DNA from: Defluviimonas salinarum
GTDB taxonomy: Bacteria; Pseudomonadota; Alphaproteobacteria; Rhodobacterales; Rhodobacteraceae
Direction: 5' to 3'
Assembly (NCBI RefSeq): GCF_026013545.1
Contig: NZ_JAPDOG010000011.1
Coordinates: 62,001-126,000, forward strand
DNA length: 64,000 nt
Under the pieces are notes generated by a model. The model was given only the letters and a program-made list of their open reading frames with translations, did no database searches and was not told where the DNA came from. Both the position numbers and the translations under genes were made by a program. Below are positions 8,996-17,596 of the stretch, piece by piece. How positions within the stretch are numbered: the stretch's first letter is position 1; every line of letters starts with the position of its first letter.

Positions 8996-9583
8996 TCAGA
9001 GCTCCATAACCGGCAATCTGATTGTCCTGAGAAGCGCCAACTCCTCCTCGAGGAGCCGGAAACCGGCCAGGTGTGCCGCCTCGCCGCCAGGCGAATAGGC
9101 CGGCGTGTCGAGATCCCAGGTCGGCAGGGTCCCGAAGAGGAGAAACCTTTCCATGACGAGGCGGGCGGCGATCCCCCTGCCCCGGTGAGCGTCTGACACG
9201 CCGAGCTGGGCGCCGGTATAGGAACCGGCGAGAACCGGTTCCGGGCCCGTTATGTCGACCGCCACGATCCCCAACGGGTCTCCGGTCCCGGCCTCACGCG
9301 CCTCGCAAAAGGCGATACCGGCGATTCCCGGCCGGTCTGGAAGCCGCCCATCGCCGGCGAGGAGACCCTGAAGCCAGGCCTGGACGACCTTGTCCGGGGC
9401 GGCCGCAAGACCAACGTCCCAGGCCAGATCCTGGAAGACATCCCGCCAGGGGGTGGCGAAGATCGCATCGATATCGAGGTCACCCGCATCGCGGTCCGGA
9501 CCGGCGAGGAAGGCGTCCTCCTCGAGGCCGGAAAATTCGGCCTCGAGCGTCTCGAGCCTTTGCTTGTCGCCGGCCCGCGCCAT
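8996..9583 (-). CDS. GNAT-like N-acetyltransferase domain protein
   Basis: 195 residues. The segment SYTGAQLGVSDAHRGRGIAA (121-140) resembles GNAT motif A, where R/Q-x-x-G-x-G/A binds acetyl-CoA (HRGRGIA, 133-139), and is followed by a helix RLVMERFLLFG. The N-terminal 80 residues are variable, as is usual for substrate-binding parts. It starts two bases after the upstream kinase gene ends and stops four bases before the ATP-grasp-like gene starts, so the three are almost certainly co-translated. The substrate is unknown. Confidence 0.55.
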   Translation of the reverse strand: MARAGDKQRLETLEAEFSGLEEDAFLAGPDRDAGDLDIDAIFATPWRDVFQDLAWDVGLAAAPDKVVQAWLQGLLAGDGRLPDRPGIAGIAFCEAREAGTGDPLGIVAVDITGPEPVLAGSYTGAQLGVSDAHRGRGIAARLVMERFLLFGTLPTWDLDTPAYSPGGEAAHLAGFRLLEEELALLRTIRLPVMEL

Positions 9584-9585
9584 GG

Positions 9586-10218
9586 TCAGAACGCGTATTC
9601 GGGCAGGTCCTCGACAAGGCCGAACCGCTCGCGCAGGAGCCCGTCGAAGTCCTCGCGCATAAGGTCGAGCCCGTCTTGATCGTTCAGGAAAACATGGTCC
9701 GGGCGGATCGTCGCGGAGTATCTGTCGGTCTCCAGGCCCACGATCGCGTTCTCACGCTTCGGCCGCCGGACCTCGATGATCTTGCCGCCAAGTTTTCTGA
9801 GTTCATCGGCCTCGTAGACGATCGATTCCGCGACGAGACGGACCGGCTTGCCCTCGTTTGCGTTCAGGATCAGGCGCATCTCGGCGCCGATGGTCCATTC
9901 CGGGCCGAGCTGGACGCCCATGAACTGGCCGAGTTTCTCCATGTAGAAACGCGGTGCGTAATGCGTGCCCGGCTCGCCGTGCCCGGGATTGCTGATGATG
10001 GGCAGGATCTGGCTTGGCACGTCCTTCAGGTCGCCGTCGGTCATCCTCCAGGCGGTGTCCGCGTCGGCGCCGAGATGGGTGAAATACCCCCGGCAGGCGG
10101 CCTTTCCGCCATTGAAGGGATGCACGCGCTGGAAACCGTAGCGATCGATGAGGTGTTGTGCGATATGGGACTTGCCGACCTGACGTTCGCCGGAAAGACC
10201 GATGATGATGTTCTTCAT
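9586..10218 (-). CDS. Deoxynucleoside-monophosphate-kinase-like P-loop protein
   Basis: 210 residues. The N terminus MKNIIIGLSGERQVGKS holds a Walker A (GERQVGKS, 10-17). The overall plan, with a short P-loop NTPase and later NxRRPxx-type basic segment (EVRRPKRE), resembles phage-type dNMP kinases that phosphorylate dNMPs for DNA synthesis. With ThyX this would feed dNTP pools. ATG 10218 gives a conventional start. GTG 10233 is an alternative that overlaps the upstream stop as GTGA and would allow translational coupling. The exact substrate is not established from sequence. Confidence 0.55.
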   Translation of the reverse strand: MKNIIIGLSGERQVGKSHIAQHLIDRYGFQRVHPFNGGKAACRGYFTHLGADADTAWRMTDGDLKDVPSQILPIISNPGHGEPGTHYAPRFYMEKLGQFMGVQLGPEWTIGAEMRLILNANEGKPVRLVAESIVYEADELRKLGGKIIEVRRPKRENAIVGLETDRYSATIRPDHVFLNDQDGLDLMREDFDGLLRERFGLVEDLPEYAF

Positions 10219-10229
10219 GGGGAATCTCG

Positions 10230-11303
10230 TCACATAACGGGATGAGCCAGGCGTTCAGGCTCTACTTGTTTCATTTTCGCATATTCCGGCGTGACCGCGC
10301 GGATCTCGCCCTTCGGCGTCACCTTGAGGATCAGCCCGCCGTCGATCCCCTCGATCGGGCGGAAGGCCTCGCCGAGCCGCTGCCCGGGAGCGGAGGCCCT
10401 GCCCGCCCCGGCCTGGTAGCCGAGCCGGCCCATCACGCCGCGGCGGAGGGTTTCGTTGAATTCGCGGGAGACCCAGATCACGCTGTCGGAATCGAGCAGC
10501 GAAGCCGTATCGTCCAGCGACACGTCAGATTCGGCAGGCTCGGCTGCGAGCTGTGGAGACGGCGCTTCCCGAACGTCGAAGTGAAGCTGCCTTTCCTTTT
10601 CCACAGAAAGGATTTTCGCAATCTTCACGACCGCATCTTCAGCCGAGCCGCCCTGGCTGACCGAGATATTGACCTGCAGGTTGGTCACGCTGCCAATGCT
10701 GATCCCGGCAGCCTCCGCCGTGCGGGCGGTCTCCGGCGCCTTGGCCACCTTGCGGCGGATCTTCCCGATCGACCACTCATAGGCCTCGGTCAGACCCTTG
10801 TAGACCCCCCAGACCTCCGCCACGGCGGCAAGGGCCTTGCCGGCCTGCGTGACGAGATCGGCCGGGCTCGACGGGATCGAGTTGCGGATGGTCGAACGCC
10901 AGAACGACAGGAACTCCGAGCTCTTCGAGATCGTGTTCTCGAAGAGGCCGCGGGCCGCTTCCGCATCCCCGGCCAGGTGGGAACGCATCTGGTTGACCGT
11001 TTCGGCCGTCCGCACGCCGATCTCGCCGCCCGCGCCTGACACCCAGTCCGAAAGACCGACACCGACGGCGCCGATCCAGGTCAGTCCGCCATTGAAATAG
11101 GCATTGGTCGCCTCGAGCGTCGGCGCCATAGGCACGTGGGAAAGCGCCGCGGCAAGTCCATGATGGACCGCGGCGACAAGGTCGGGCGTCGCATAACCGA
11201 CGCAGGAAGCGACGGCGATGCTTCCGCTGAGAAACAGGGCGCGACGGGCGTTGGTGCGCGTGAAAAGCCGTGAGATGCGGCCGTCAAGATCATTGCCCGT
11301 CAT
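10230..11303 (-). CDS. Unknown protein with N-terminal membrane segments
   Basis: 357 residues. A basic N terminus (about 1-20) precedes hydrophobic stretches near 21-50 and 72-90, then a long helical region and a more hydrophilic C-terminal half containing LQVNISVSQGGSAEDAVVKI. No family is recognised. It lies 62 bases downstream of another unknown gene and overlaps the start region of the kinase gene, so it is probably in the same leftward transcript. Two TGCGAAAA cores (10274, 10613) lie within it, one just upstream of the kinase start. A membrane-tethered accessory role in transfer or replication is possible but unsupported. Confidence 0.5.
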   Translation of the reverse strand: MTGNDLDGRISRLFTRTNARRALFLSGSIAVASCVGYATPDLVAAVHHGLAAALSHVPMAPTLEATNAYFNGGLTWIGAVGVGLSDWVSGAGGEIGVRTAETVNQMRSHLAGDAEAARGLFENTISKSSEFLSFWRSTIRNSIPSSPADLVTQAGKALAAVAEVWGVYKGLTEAYEWSIGKIRRKVAKAPETARTAEAAGISIGSVTNLQVNISVSQGGSAEDAVVKIAKILSVEKERQLHFDVREAPSPQLAAEPAESDVSLDDTASLLDSDSVIWVSREFNETLRRGVMGRLGYQAGAGRASAPGQRLGEAFRPIEGIDGGLILKVTPKGEIRAVTPEYAKMKQVEPERLAHPVM

Positions 11304-11365
11304 GGCGGTCTCCAGCGTGTCCTTCCCGGGACTGTACCACCCGAAAAAGAAAACGCTGCCCTCAA

Positions 11366-12292
11366 TCAGACGGGGATGGACAGGTTTTCCACATTGGCGG
11401 TCCAGGCGATGTCGCGGGCAAGCCGCCGCCCCAGACCCGCGCTATCCTTTGACCTGGCATGGATCATTCGGTGCAGGACCTTGATGTCGGGAGGGGAGAT
11501 CTCGTTGTCGAGGCCTTCCGTCAGGTCGTCGAACTGATCGAGCACGTTCTCCACGCTGATCGAGGCAAGCGACACCAGAGCCCCGGGGATCCGCTCGATC
11601 TCCCGTTGGAAGGACCGGATCACCGATGGGCAGAGCATCTCGTCCTTCAGTATGCGCGCCATGACCTGACCGCGACGCAGGGAGTCGGAGCCGGTCTGCT
11701 CCAGTTGGTGGAGGGCGACGAGAATCTTTCGGCGCCCATAGGAGAGCGAGCAGACAATTTCGCGGCTACCGGCACAGAGCAGGCCGTCGCCATCCGTATG
11801 CTTGCTGCGCTCATCGAGGATATCTACCGAGACGGCGCCGCCGTTTCCGTCGAAGCGAAGGCTCTTCGTGGGGTTGGAGATTGGCGCACCAACCATATCC
11901 GCGGCACTGAAAGACGGGTTGACCAGGAGCAGGCCTTCGCCGGTATTGACCTGCACCTTCTCCATGCCGCCCATGAAGCCGATCGACTCGAGAACCGCCG
12001 CTGCGGCGCAGGCCTCGCGGAACGTATCGAAAACATGGATGTGATAGCGTCCAGCGGGGATCTGGTGCAGGTTTGCTTGGGACAGCACCGTCCCGCGCTT
12101 GCGGAAAGTCACGCGGCCGAGATGGCAGGAATCACCAAGGAAGAGCGGGATGAACAGCGCCTCGTCGATTGTGGGCAGTCCTGACCCTTCCGTATCGGAA
12201 ACGTCACGGCCGCGCTTACGGAAGATGCCGCCCTTGAAGTTCATGACGTCGTCCGCGCCATTTTCGTTGATCGATGCCTCAATGTTTTTCAT
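11366..12292 (-). CDS. Unknown cytosolic-looking protein
   Basis: 308 residues with no signal peptide or membrane segment and no recognised domain. A central region (HIHVFDTFREACAAAAVLES) and a helical C terminus suggest an alpha/beta protein. ATG 12292 is chosen; a longer frame to 12361 would include an unlikely N-terminal extension. It lies downstream of a perfect palindrome and of the periplasmic protein gene ending at 12483, from which it is separated by 190 bases, so it may have its own promoter. Confidence 0.5.
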   Translation of the reverse strand: MKNIEASINENGADDVMNFKGGIFRKRGRDVSDTEGSGLPTIDEALFIPLFLGDSCHLGRVTFRKRGTVLSQANLHQIPAGRYHIHVFDTFREACAAAAVLESIGFMGGMEKVQVNTGEGLLLVNPSFSAADMVGAPISNPTKSLRFDGNGGAVSVDILDERSKHTDGDGLLCAGSREIVCSLSYGRRKILVALHQLEQTGSDSLRRGQVMARILKDEMLCPSVIRSFQREIERIPGALVSLASISVENVLDQFDDLTEGLDNEISPPDIKVLHRMIHARSKDSAGLGRRLARDIAWTANVENLSIPV

Positions 12293-12446
12293 ACTTGTAC
12301 TTTCTGGAACCCCACCCAGTTTCGAACACGCCTGCAAGACGGCAAAAAGAACGTATCCCAAGAGCGGGAGGAGCTATCCTGAAGAGCAGACTGACTTTAT
12401 GGACATGTCTATTTAGATAGGTTTCTGTGCGCAAGCATTAATCGAG

Positions 12447-12465
12447 CATGAACAGATTGTTCATG
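12447..12465. promoter_or_regulatory. Perfect 8-bp palindrome, operator- or terminator-like
   Basis: CATGAACA and TGTTCATG flank a 3-base spacer in the 190-base gap between two leftward genes. It resembles, but does not match, the alphaproteobacterial LexA box (GAAC-N7-GTTC), because the spacer here is five bases. No T run follows on the leftward strand. Confidence 0.35.
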
Positions 12466-12482
12466 ATTCGGTGATATTTGCG

Positions 12483-13940
12483 TTAATCCGCCGGGTCGGA
12501 TCTGGTGAGCATGAGGCCGAGCCGGTCCGCGAGACGCATCGCGTCGGTCACGGCCAGGAGTGTAAGCTCCGATGCGGAAACCGGGGTTTCCGGCCTGAGA
12601 AACAGGCGCATTACGATCCCTTCAGCCGCAAACCGGAAGAACGTGGTCAGCTCCTCTAGCGCGACCCCGGCGGGATGGCGGATCCGTTCCGGATAGGCGG
12701 CCAGGAGCATTGTCCCGATTTCATGAATGTAGCGCCCGGTCGGTACGCCGGTCAGGTCGACGACGTAGCTATCGAGACCGCGGTCCTCGTAGCCGAACTG
12801 CCCCTCGACGAGGCGGAGATCGGGAATCAGGTGAAATCCGAGATCCCCGCCGGCGGCGGCCAGTTCCAGCTTCTGCTTCGGGTACGGCCGCAATACCATC
12901 GTCGTTACGAGATCCATCTCCGCAAGGCCGTTGAGCGCCATGTCCGCCTCGAGGCGCATCGCGCCGCCCTTCATGAAAAGCGAGAAACCGGATGCGCCGG
13001 TTACGGTAGAGAGCCCGACCCGGCTGAAATTGGCGATCGCCTCTTTCGGAACCACGCCAGGGGAATAGATCCGGGTCACCGGCGCGGCAGCCGTCAGCCG
13101 TCCTTCGATGAGCGTCAGCGCGTTAAGAGCCTCCATGAGGGCAAGCTGACCGCTGCCCTCCGGCGAGAAGAGTCGCCCCGAACGCAGGACGCGGATCGCA
13201 CCCTGAAGCCCCGAGGAAACCACCTCCGAGGAGATGTCGACATTGGCGGCGCCGACAGCAGGGATTTCACCGGTATTGCGGAACTCTATCTCGGAGACCG
13301 CCACCCGGACCCCCGCCGGCAGATCCGACTCCGCGGTGGCGAGGTCCGCCGGAAGATTGACCTGTGCCCGGGCGCCCGTGATCGCCGCGGAGACGCCGCC
13401 GGTGCTCATCAGCTCGATCTCCCCGGCGTCAAGGACGCCGGAGATCCGGCACCCGTCCTTCGTACCTTTTTCCTGGAAGCCGAAAGACCGGATGCGGACC
13501 GAGGCCGACGGGCCGTCCTCGCCGGGGACCTGCATCTCGCCGGCCTTGATCTCGGCCTTTTCCAGGATCGAGAGCCACTGGCAGACCGGATCTGCCGCGG
13601 CGGCGTTCGGCCAGTCGGAAAGCTGCAGTGCCAGGCCGGAAACCGAGAAGACCGGAGCCGCCGGGTCCCGGGGCCGGACCGTCATCGCTGTCACCCGAAC
13701 CGCGATGTCGCCTCCGTCCAGCGCCGAGATCGCGAGCTCCTCAATGCCGATATCCGCCGCCTCACCCCGCGCCGCGACACCGTGATAGGTGCGCACACCT
13801 TCGCCGATCAGGTCCTGCGCCACCGTTACCCGGAAGGCCCCGGCGGGGAACAACCGTTCGAGCGGCGTCAGTGCCGGTTTTGACCAGGCCATGGCGGGAA
13901 GGGCCGCGGCGACCAGCCCGGCCAGAATCAACGTCCTCAT
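12483..13940 (-). CDS. Exported protein of unknown function, distal gene of the dotL operon
   Basis: 485 residues with a signal peptide (about 1-20, ending AWS or SKP). The remainder is rich in alternating beta-type segments and small residues, with repeated patterns such as IGIEELAISALDGGDI and VRVAVSEIEFRNTGEI that suggest a repetitive beta-structure reminiscent of periplasmic AsmA/lipid-bridge-type proteins. I cannot assign a family. Its ATG overlaps the dotL stop (ATGA), so the two are translationally coupled, implying a role in the transfer or pilus machinery in the periplasm. Confidence 0.6.
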   Translation of the reverse strand: MRTLILAGLVAAALPAMAWSKPALTPLERLFPAGAFRVTVAQDLIGEGVRTYHGVAARGEAADIGIEELAISALDGGDIAVRVTAMTVRPRDPAAPVFSVSGLALQLSDWPNAAAADPVCQWLSILEKAEIKAGEMQVPGEDGPSASVRIRSFGFQEKGTKDGCRISGVLDAGEIELMSTGGVSAAITGARAQVNLPADLATAESDLPAGVRVAVSEIEFRNTGEIPAVGAANVDISSEVVSSGLQGAIRVLRSGRLFSPEGSGQLALMEALNALTLIEGRLTAAAPVTRIYSPGVVPKEAIANFSRVGLSTVTGASGFSLFMKGGAMRLEADMALNGLAEMDLVTTMVLRPYPKQKLELAAAGGDLGFHLIPDLRLVEGQFGYEDRGLDSYVVDLTGVPTGRYIHEIGTMLLAAYPERIRHPAGVALEELTTFFRFAAEGIVMRLFLRPETPVSASELTLLAVTDAMRLADRLGLMLTRSDPAD

Positions 13941-16900
13941 TTCTGCTCCGTCGAAATGATTTTCTCAAGCTCGTCGACCGCGGCGTTCATGAAGCCGGAA
14001 TCCTTCACGCTGGCCAACGGGATCGGTCTGGTGGTTCCGGAGCGCCGCAGGATGTCGAGGCCAAGTTCGCCATTCACATCCTCTTCCGCGAAGATCTTCG
14101 CAAAGCGATTGGAGTTCTCGGCCAGGTAGTTGAAAAACTCGCCCATGCTCTTGCGGTTCTCCCGCTCCGTTTCCTTCTCCTCCACCTCGGTGCTGACGAT
14201 ATGCTCCTCGATGTCGAGGTTGCGCCGCGCGGTTTCCTTGGCTCTCTCCTGCGCGATCAGGAGGTCGATCATACCGCCATGGCGCTCCTGCGGTGTGCGG
14301 CCGCGCGCCGCGCGCGCAAGCCCCGAGACGACATCCCCGACCTCCCCGTCGCCATCGTCGCCGAGGTCGAAATCGTCGAAATCATCACTCTCCCGGCGAT
14401 GGGCCGGGCGGCCACCATCGCGGCGCGCGCGGCCTTCGGGAGCGAAATCATCGCCATCGAGGTTGCCCCGGATGCCGAGCTCGCCCATCAGGTCGATGTC
14501 CAGCTCGTCCTCCCAGTTGCCCTTGTCGTCCTCGGCCTCGACCATGACGCCCGGCATGCGGGCCTGACCGCCCGCCATGATGGCCCCAAGCCAGGCGTGA
14601 TGGATGTTGCGCGGGTTGGCGGCATGATCGCCGGCCGACCACAGGAGCTTGCCGGCGACACCCGCCACCTCGGCGAGACCGTCCCTTGGCGCCGCAAGCT
14701 CGGTGATCGCCTCCGGATCCTTGCTGAGGCCGAGCATCTTCTCGGCGGTGCGGACCATGGAACCGATGAACTCGATCTCGACACGCTGGTCGAGACCGGG
14801 CACCCGATCGGTAGGGCCGCGGACCTTGAGAAACTTGTTGACGCTGAAGTTCGCGGCGAACTCGCTGCCGATGTAGAATGTCGAGGCCTTGACCAGGGTG
14901 CCGTTGAAGAGGAAGTAGAATTCCCCCTCCATCATGTTCTGGAGCTCGTCGACCTTGACCTTGTCGACCTCCTGGAAGGAGGCGTCCATCCGGTCGACCC
15001 AGCGGTTCGCGAAGAACCCCGGCTGGGACTGGAAGCCGGAGGTGACCGCGACCTGGGTTCGTCCGAAGAGCTTCTGGATGAAGCCTACCGTCTTGTCGCC
15101 GTCCACCGTCTTGCCCGCGGCGAAGATCGAGGCGTTGGCGGCCGCGGTCTCGGCGATCTGGGGGCTGATCGCCTGCATCGCCGCCATGTCCTGGCCCGCG
15201 ACGATGATCATGAAGCCGAGCGAACGGGCCTGGGCCATCATCACGTCGATGCCCTTGACCATGTAGTAGCCGGCCTCGTCGAGCACGACGATGTAGGGGG
15301 ACGGTGCCCGGGTCTGCTTGGATTCCACGATCTCCTGGCGCGAGCCCTGCAGCATGAAGCCCGACGCGTTGCCCATCATGATCTTCGCCATGGTGACGAT
15401 GATCTTGCCGCAGTTCTGCATCTCCTCGGGCGCCTTCTGGAGCGCCGGCAGCAGCACGATCAGGATCCTGCGGTTGAGCACGATATCGTCGATATCGACC
15501 TCGCCGAGCGGCGTCCGGAAGATGTGCCCGTAGTCATCTGCCAATGATCCCAATGGCTTAGTGAGCTGCATCGAGAGGAAGCCGTACTGCTCATTGCACT
15601 TGGAATCCTGCGCGTCGCCGTTCATCGCCTTCTCGATCGAGAAGCCCGGGAGCGTGTCGAAGAAGCCCTTCATCGCGAGCTTGGTCGCGGTCGAGAACTC
15701 GCCGCGGATCGCGCGGAGGTAGAGCTCGATGAGTCCCGCCCGGGTCTTCATCTCATCCCAGGCCTCCTCCGGCACGTCCTCGATCTTCGCGATCTTCTTG
15801 CCCTTCAGGAGCGACTTGTCGAAGCCCTTCCCGAGGAAGAGGAAGTCACGGATGGTCTGCACGTTGAGCAGGATGTCACCGGAATCCCGGAGCTCGCAGA
15901 GCGCCTTCATCTCGGCGGTGACGAGCGACATGGCGCGGTTCTTCCACATGTCGTTGCCCGCGCCGGCGTCGCCCATCAGCGAGACCACGATGTTCATCAG
16001 CTGGTCGGCGCCGCCCTTGGCGAAGGGGTTGACGGTGTTCGACTGGGTCGCCGGTCCGCCGGCCGGGGCATCGGGATCGCCGCCGGCATCGGTGAAGTTA
16101 AGGACCCGCACGTCATCCTCGCGGCCGAAGCGCTTGGCGAGCGTCCAGGCACGGGCATAGAACTCCGTCGTGCCCTTGCCGTCGATGAAGAGAAAGCCCG
16201 AGGACCACATGAGGGTTTGTGACACCACACCGAGGAGGAGCTCCGTGTTGTGGGTCACGACATGGTTCTCCATGACATAGAGCCCGTCCTCGCGGTCGGT
16301 CTTGATGCAGGACATCTCGACCTCGTCCTCGAGGCGTTCGACCTGCACGACCTCGAGTCCCTCGCCGCATCCCGGGTAAGCGCAGGCCGCCGCCTGCGGC
16401 CAGACCTGGTCGATCCCCTCGAACATGAGCGTGAGGTCGACGCCCCGCGCCATCTCCTTCAGGGAGCCACGGACATAGACCGTGGCGATGCCGCCGAGCG
16501 ACCAGGCGATCTGCTTGATGATTTTCGCATCCGCGACACGCAGGCCGGAGAGGCGCACGCCGTGCTTTTCGATTGTCACGCCGATCTCGGCGTTGCGGGT
16601 CCATGTCCGCAGGAACGCGATCCGCTCCTCGGGCGAGCCCCAGAGCGAGGGCATGTAGTCGAGATGTTCGAGGCCCTCGCGTGCGCCGCGCCGGGCATGC
16701 GCCTCGGAGAGGATCGGCGAGCCCGCGGGGATCGCCATGCCCTCGTGCGGCCGGGCGAGCGGGATCGTGATGTGAAGCTTGTCGCCATGCATGCCCGAAA
16801 GGATACCGACGTCCCCAGCGGTCATGAGCTTGCCATCCTCGGTAAAGCCGAAGCCTTCGGGAAGATCGAGCTTTCCGTCGAGCCGCACGCGCGGCTTGGC

Positions 16901-17545
16901 CTTCACATGCCAGAGATGATCGAGCGAGCAATCGGCGTGGCGGCCATCGGAGAACCACATCCGCACCGCCGGGATCGCGCCCTGGGGGTGGATGGAGAGG
17001 ATCCGAGAGGTGCCGCCGAACGGATGGCAGACCTCGTCACCGGGCCCGAGATCCCCGTTCAGCACCCATCCGCGCGGGGTGAGGACCGGCGTGTCGAGCG
17101 GCAGCGCCTTGCCCGAGCCGGTCGTGCCGAGGAAGAAGCCGTGCCGGCGGGCGTCGCCGTTCTCGATCCAGAGCTCCTCCAGGCTGGCCTGGTCACGGCC
17201 GAAATAGAGGATGCCGCCGGCCTTTGAGTAGCCTGACCCGCCGGGTTTCGGGGCGCCGTAATCGAGCCCTCCCCAGTTCTGCGGAACCTTGAAGGGGAGA
17301 CGATATTTCTTGGAGGAAACCCAGCTGTAATAGCCAAGCGTGATCGGCAGGAGGCCGAGCCAGGTCTGCGGGAAGAGCGCGAGCACGCTCACCGACCCGA
17401 ACATGGTGATCATCACCGTGTCCTTCATCGTCAGAAGGTCGCGCATCTCCTGCCAGGCCGACCTGATCGGCCGCCGGACAAAGCCGGGATCGACGGAATC
17501 CTTCGCCGCGGGAAGCGTCGGTGACTTGCTGACATGCTCGGCCAT
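13937..17545 (-). CDS. dotL: Type IVB coupling ATPase DotL/TrbC family, interrupted by an intein
   Basis: 1202-residue precursor, 915 after removal of the intein. The N-terminal extein has membrane segments at about 42-75 and reaches the start of Walker A (GTTGSGK, 140-146). The intein occupies 147-433. The C-terminal extein resumes with TELLLG and GFLFIDGKGTTEFY, diagnostic of the IcmO/DotL/TrbC group, and has a Walker B-like VVLDEAG near 752. DotL proteins are inner-membrane AAA+-like ATPases that bring DNA-protein substrates to the type IVB channel with DotM, which is encoded in the same operon. The gene overlaps the next by ATGA. The acidic tail (about 1060-1125) is low-complexity. ATP hydrolysis should require splicing. 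Confidence 0.9.
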   Translation of the reverse strand: MAEHVSKSPTLPAAKDSVDPGFVRRPIRSAWQEMRDLLTMKDTVMITMFGSVSVLALFPQTWLGLLPITLGYYSWVSSKKYRLPFKVPQNWGGLDYGAPKPGGSGYSKAGGILYFGRDQASLEELWIENGDARRHGFFLGTTGSGKALPLDTPVLTPRGWVLNGDLGPGDEVCHPFGGTSRILSIHPQGAIPAVRMWFSDGRHADCSLDHLWHVKAKPRVRLDGKLDLPEGFGFTEDGKLMTAGDVGILSGMHGDKLHITIPLARPHEGMAIPAGSPILSEAHARRGAREGLEHLDYMPSLWGSPEERIAFLRTWTRNAEIGVTIEKHGVRLSGLRVADAKIIKQIAWSLGGIATVYVRGSLKEMARGVDLTLMFEGIDQVWPQAAACAYPGCGEGLEVVQVERLEDEVEMSCIKTDREDGLYVMENHVVTHNTELLLGVVSQTLMWSSGFLFIDGKGTTEFYARAWTLAKRFGREDDVRVLNFTDAGGDPDAPAGGPATQSNTVNPFAKGGADQLMNIVVSLMGDAGAGNDMWKNRAMSLVTAEMKALCELRDSGDILLNVQTIRDFLFLGKGFDKSLLKGKKIAKIEDVPEEAWDEMKTRAGLIELYLRAIRGEFSTATKLAMKGFFDTLPGFSIEKAMNGDAQDSKCNEQYGFLSMQLTKPLGSLADDYGHIFRTPLGEVDIDDIVLNRRILIVLLPALQKAPEEMQNCGKIIVTMAKIMMGNASGFMLQGSRQEIVESKQTRAPSPYIVVLDEAGYYMVKGIDVMMAQARSLGFMIIVAGQDMAAMQAISPQIAETAAANASIFAAGKTVDGDKTVGFIQKLFGRTQVAVTSGFQSQPGFFANRWVDRMDASFQEVDKVKVDELQNMMEGEFYFLFNGTLVKASTFYIGSEFAANFSVNKFLKVRGPTDRVPGLDQRVEIEFIGSMVRTAEKMLGLSKDPEAITELAAPRDGLAEVAGVAGKLLWSAGDHAANPRNIHHAWLGAIMAGGQARMPGVMVEAEDDKGNWEDELDIDLMGELGIRGNLDGDDFAPEGRARRDGGRPAHRRESDDFDDFDLGDDGDGEVGDVVSGLARAARGRTPQERHGGMIDLLIAQERAKETARRNLDIEEHIVSTEVEEKETERENRKSMGEFFNYLAENSNRFAKIFAEEDVNGELGLDILRRSGTTRPIPLASVKDSGFMNAAVDELEKIISTEQK
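16247..17107 (-). other. Class 3 intein inserted in the Walker A motif of DotL
   Basis: An in-frame 287-residue insertion splits GTTGSGK from the following T. Its first residues ALPLDTPVLTPRGW match splicing block A but begin with Ala, not Cys or Ser. Block B contains SLDHLWHV with the Trp used by class 3 inteins. Block F has MSCIKTDREDGLYV with the Cys nucleophile. Block G is ENHVVTHN followed by Thr +1. Thus the W-C-T triad of class 3 inteins, the terminal His-Asn and a Thr acceptor are all present, so splicing is expected. The middle (about intein residues 105-235) includes IAFLRTWTRNAEIG followed by VAD...SLGG, resembling one degenerate LAGLIDADG half whose catalytic acids seem lost. Confidence 0.9.
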
Positions 17546-17596
17546 GAACGGACCTTCTCATCTTCGCGGGGGGCCGGGCCGGGAGTGGCGCCGGTC

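Noticed and set aside
12447-12465. LexA box
   Set aside because: The alphaproteobacterial LexA site is GAAC-N7-GTTC, while the spacer here is five bases.
16247-17107. The dotL insertion as an assembly error or ordinary domain
   Set aside because: It stays in frame, splits a Walker A motif exactly between K and T, and has correctly ordered splicing blocks A, B, F and G.
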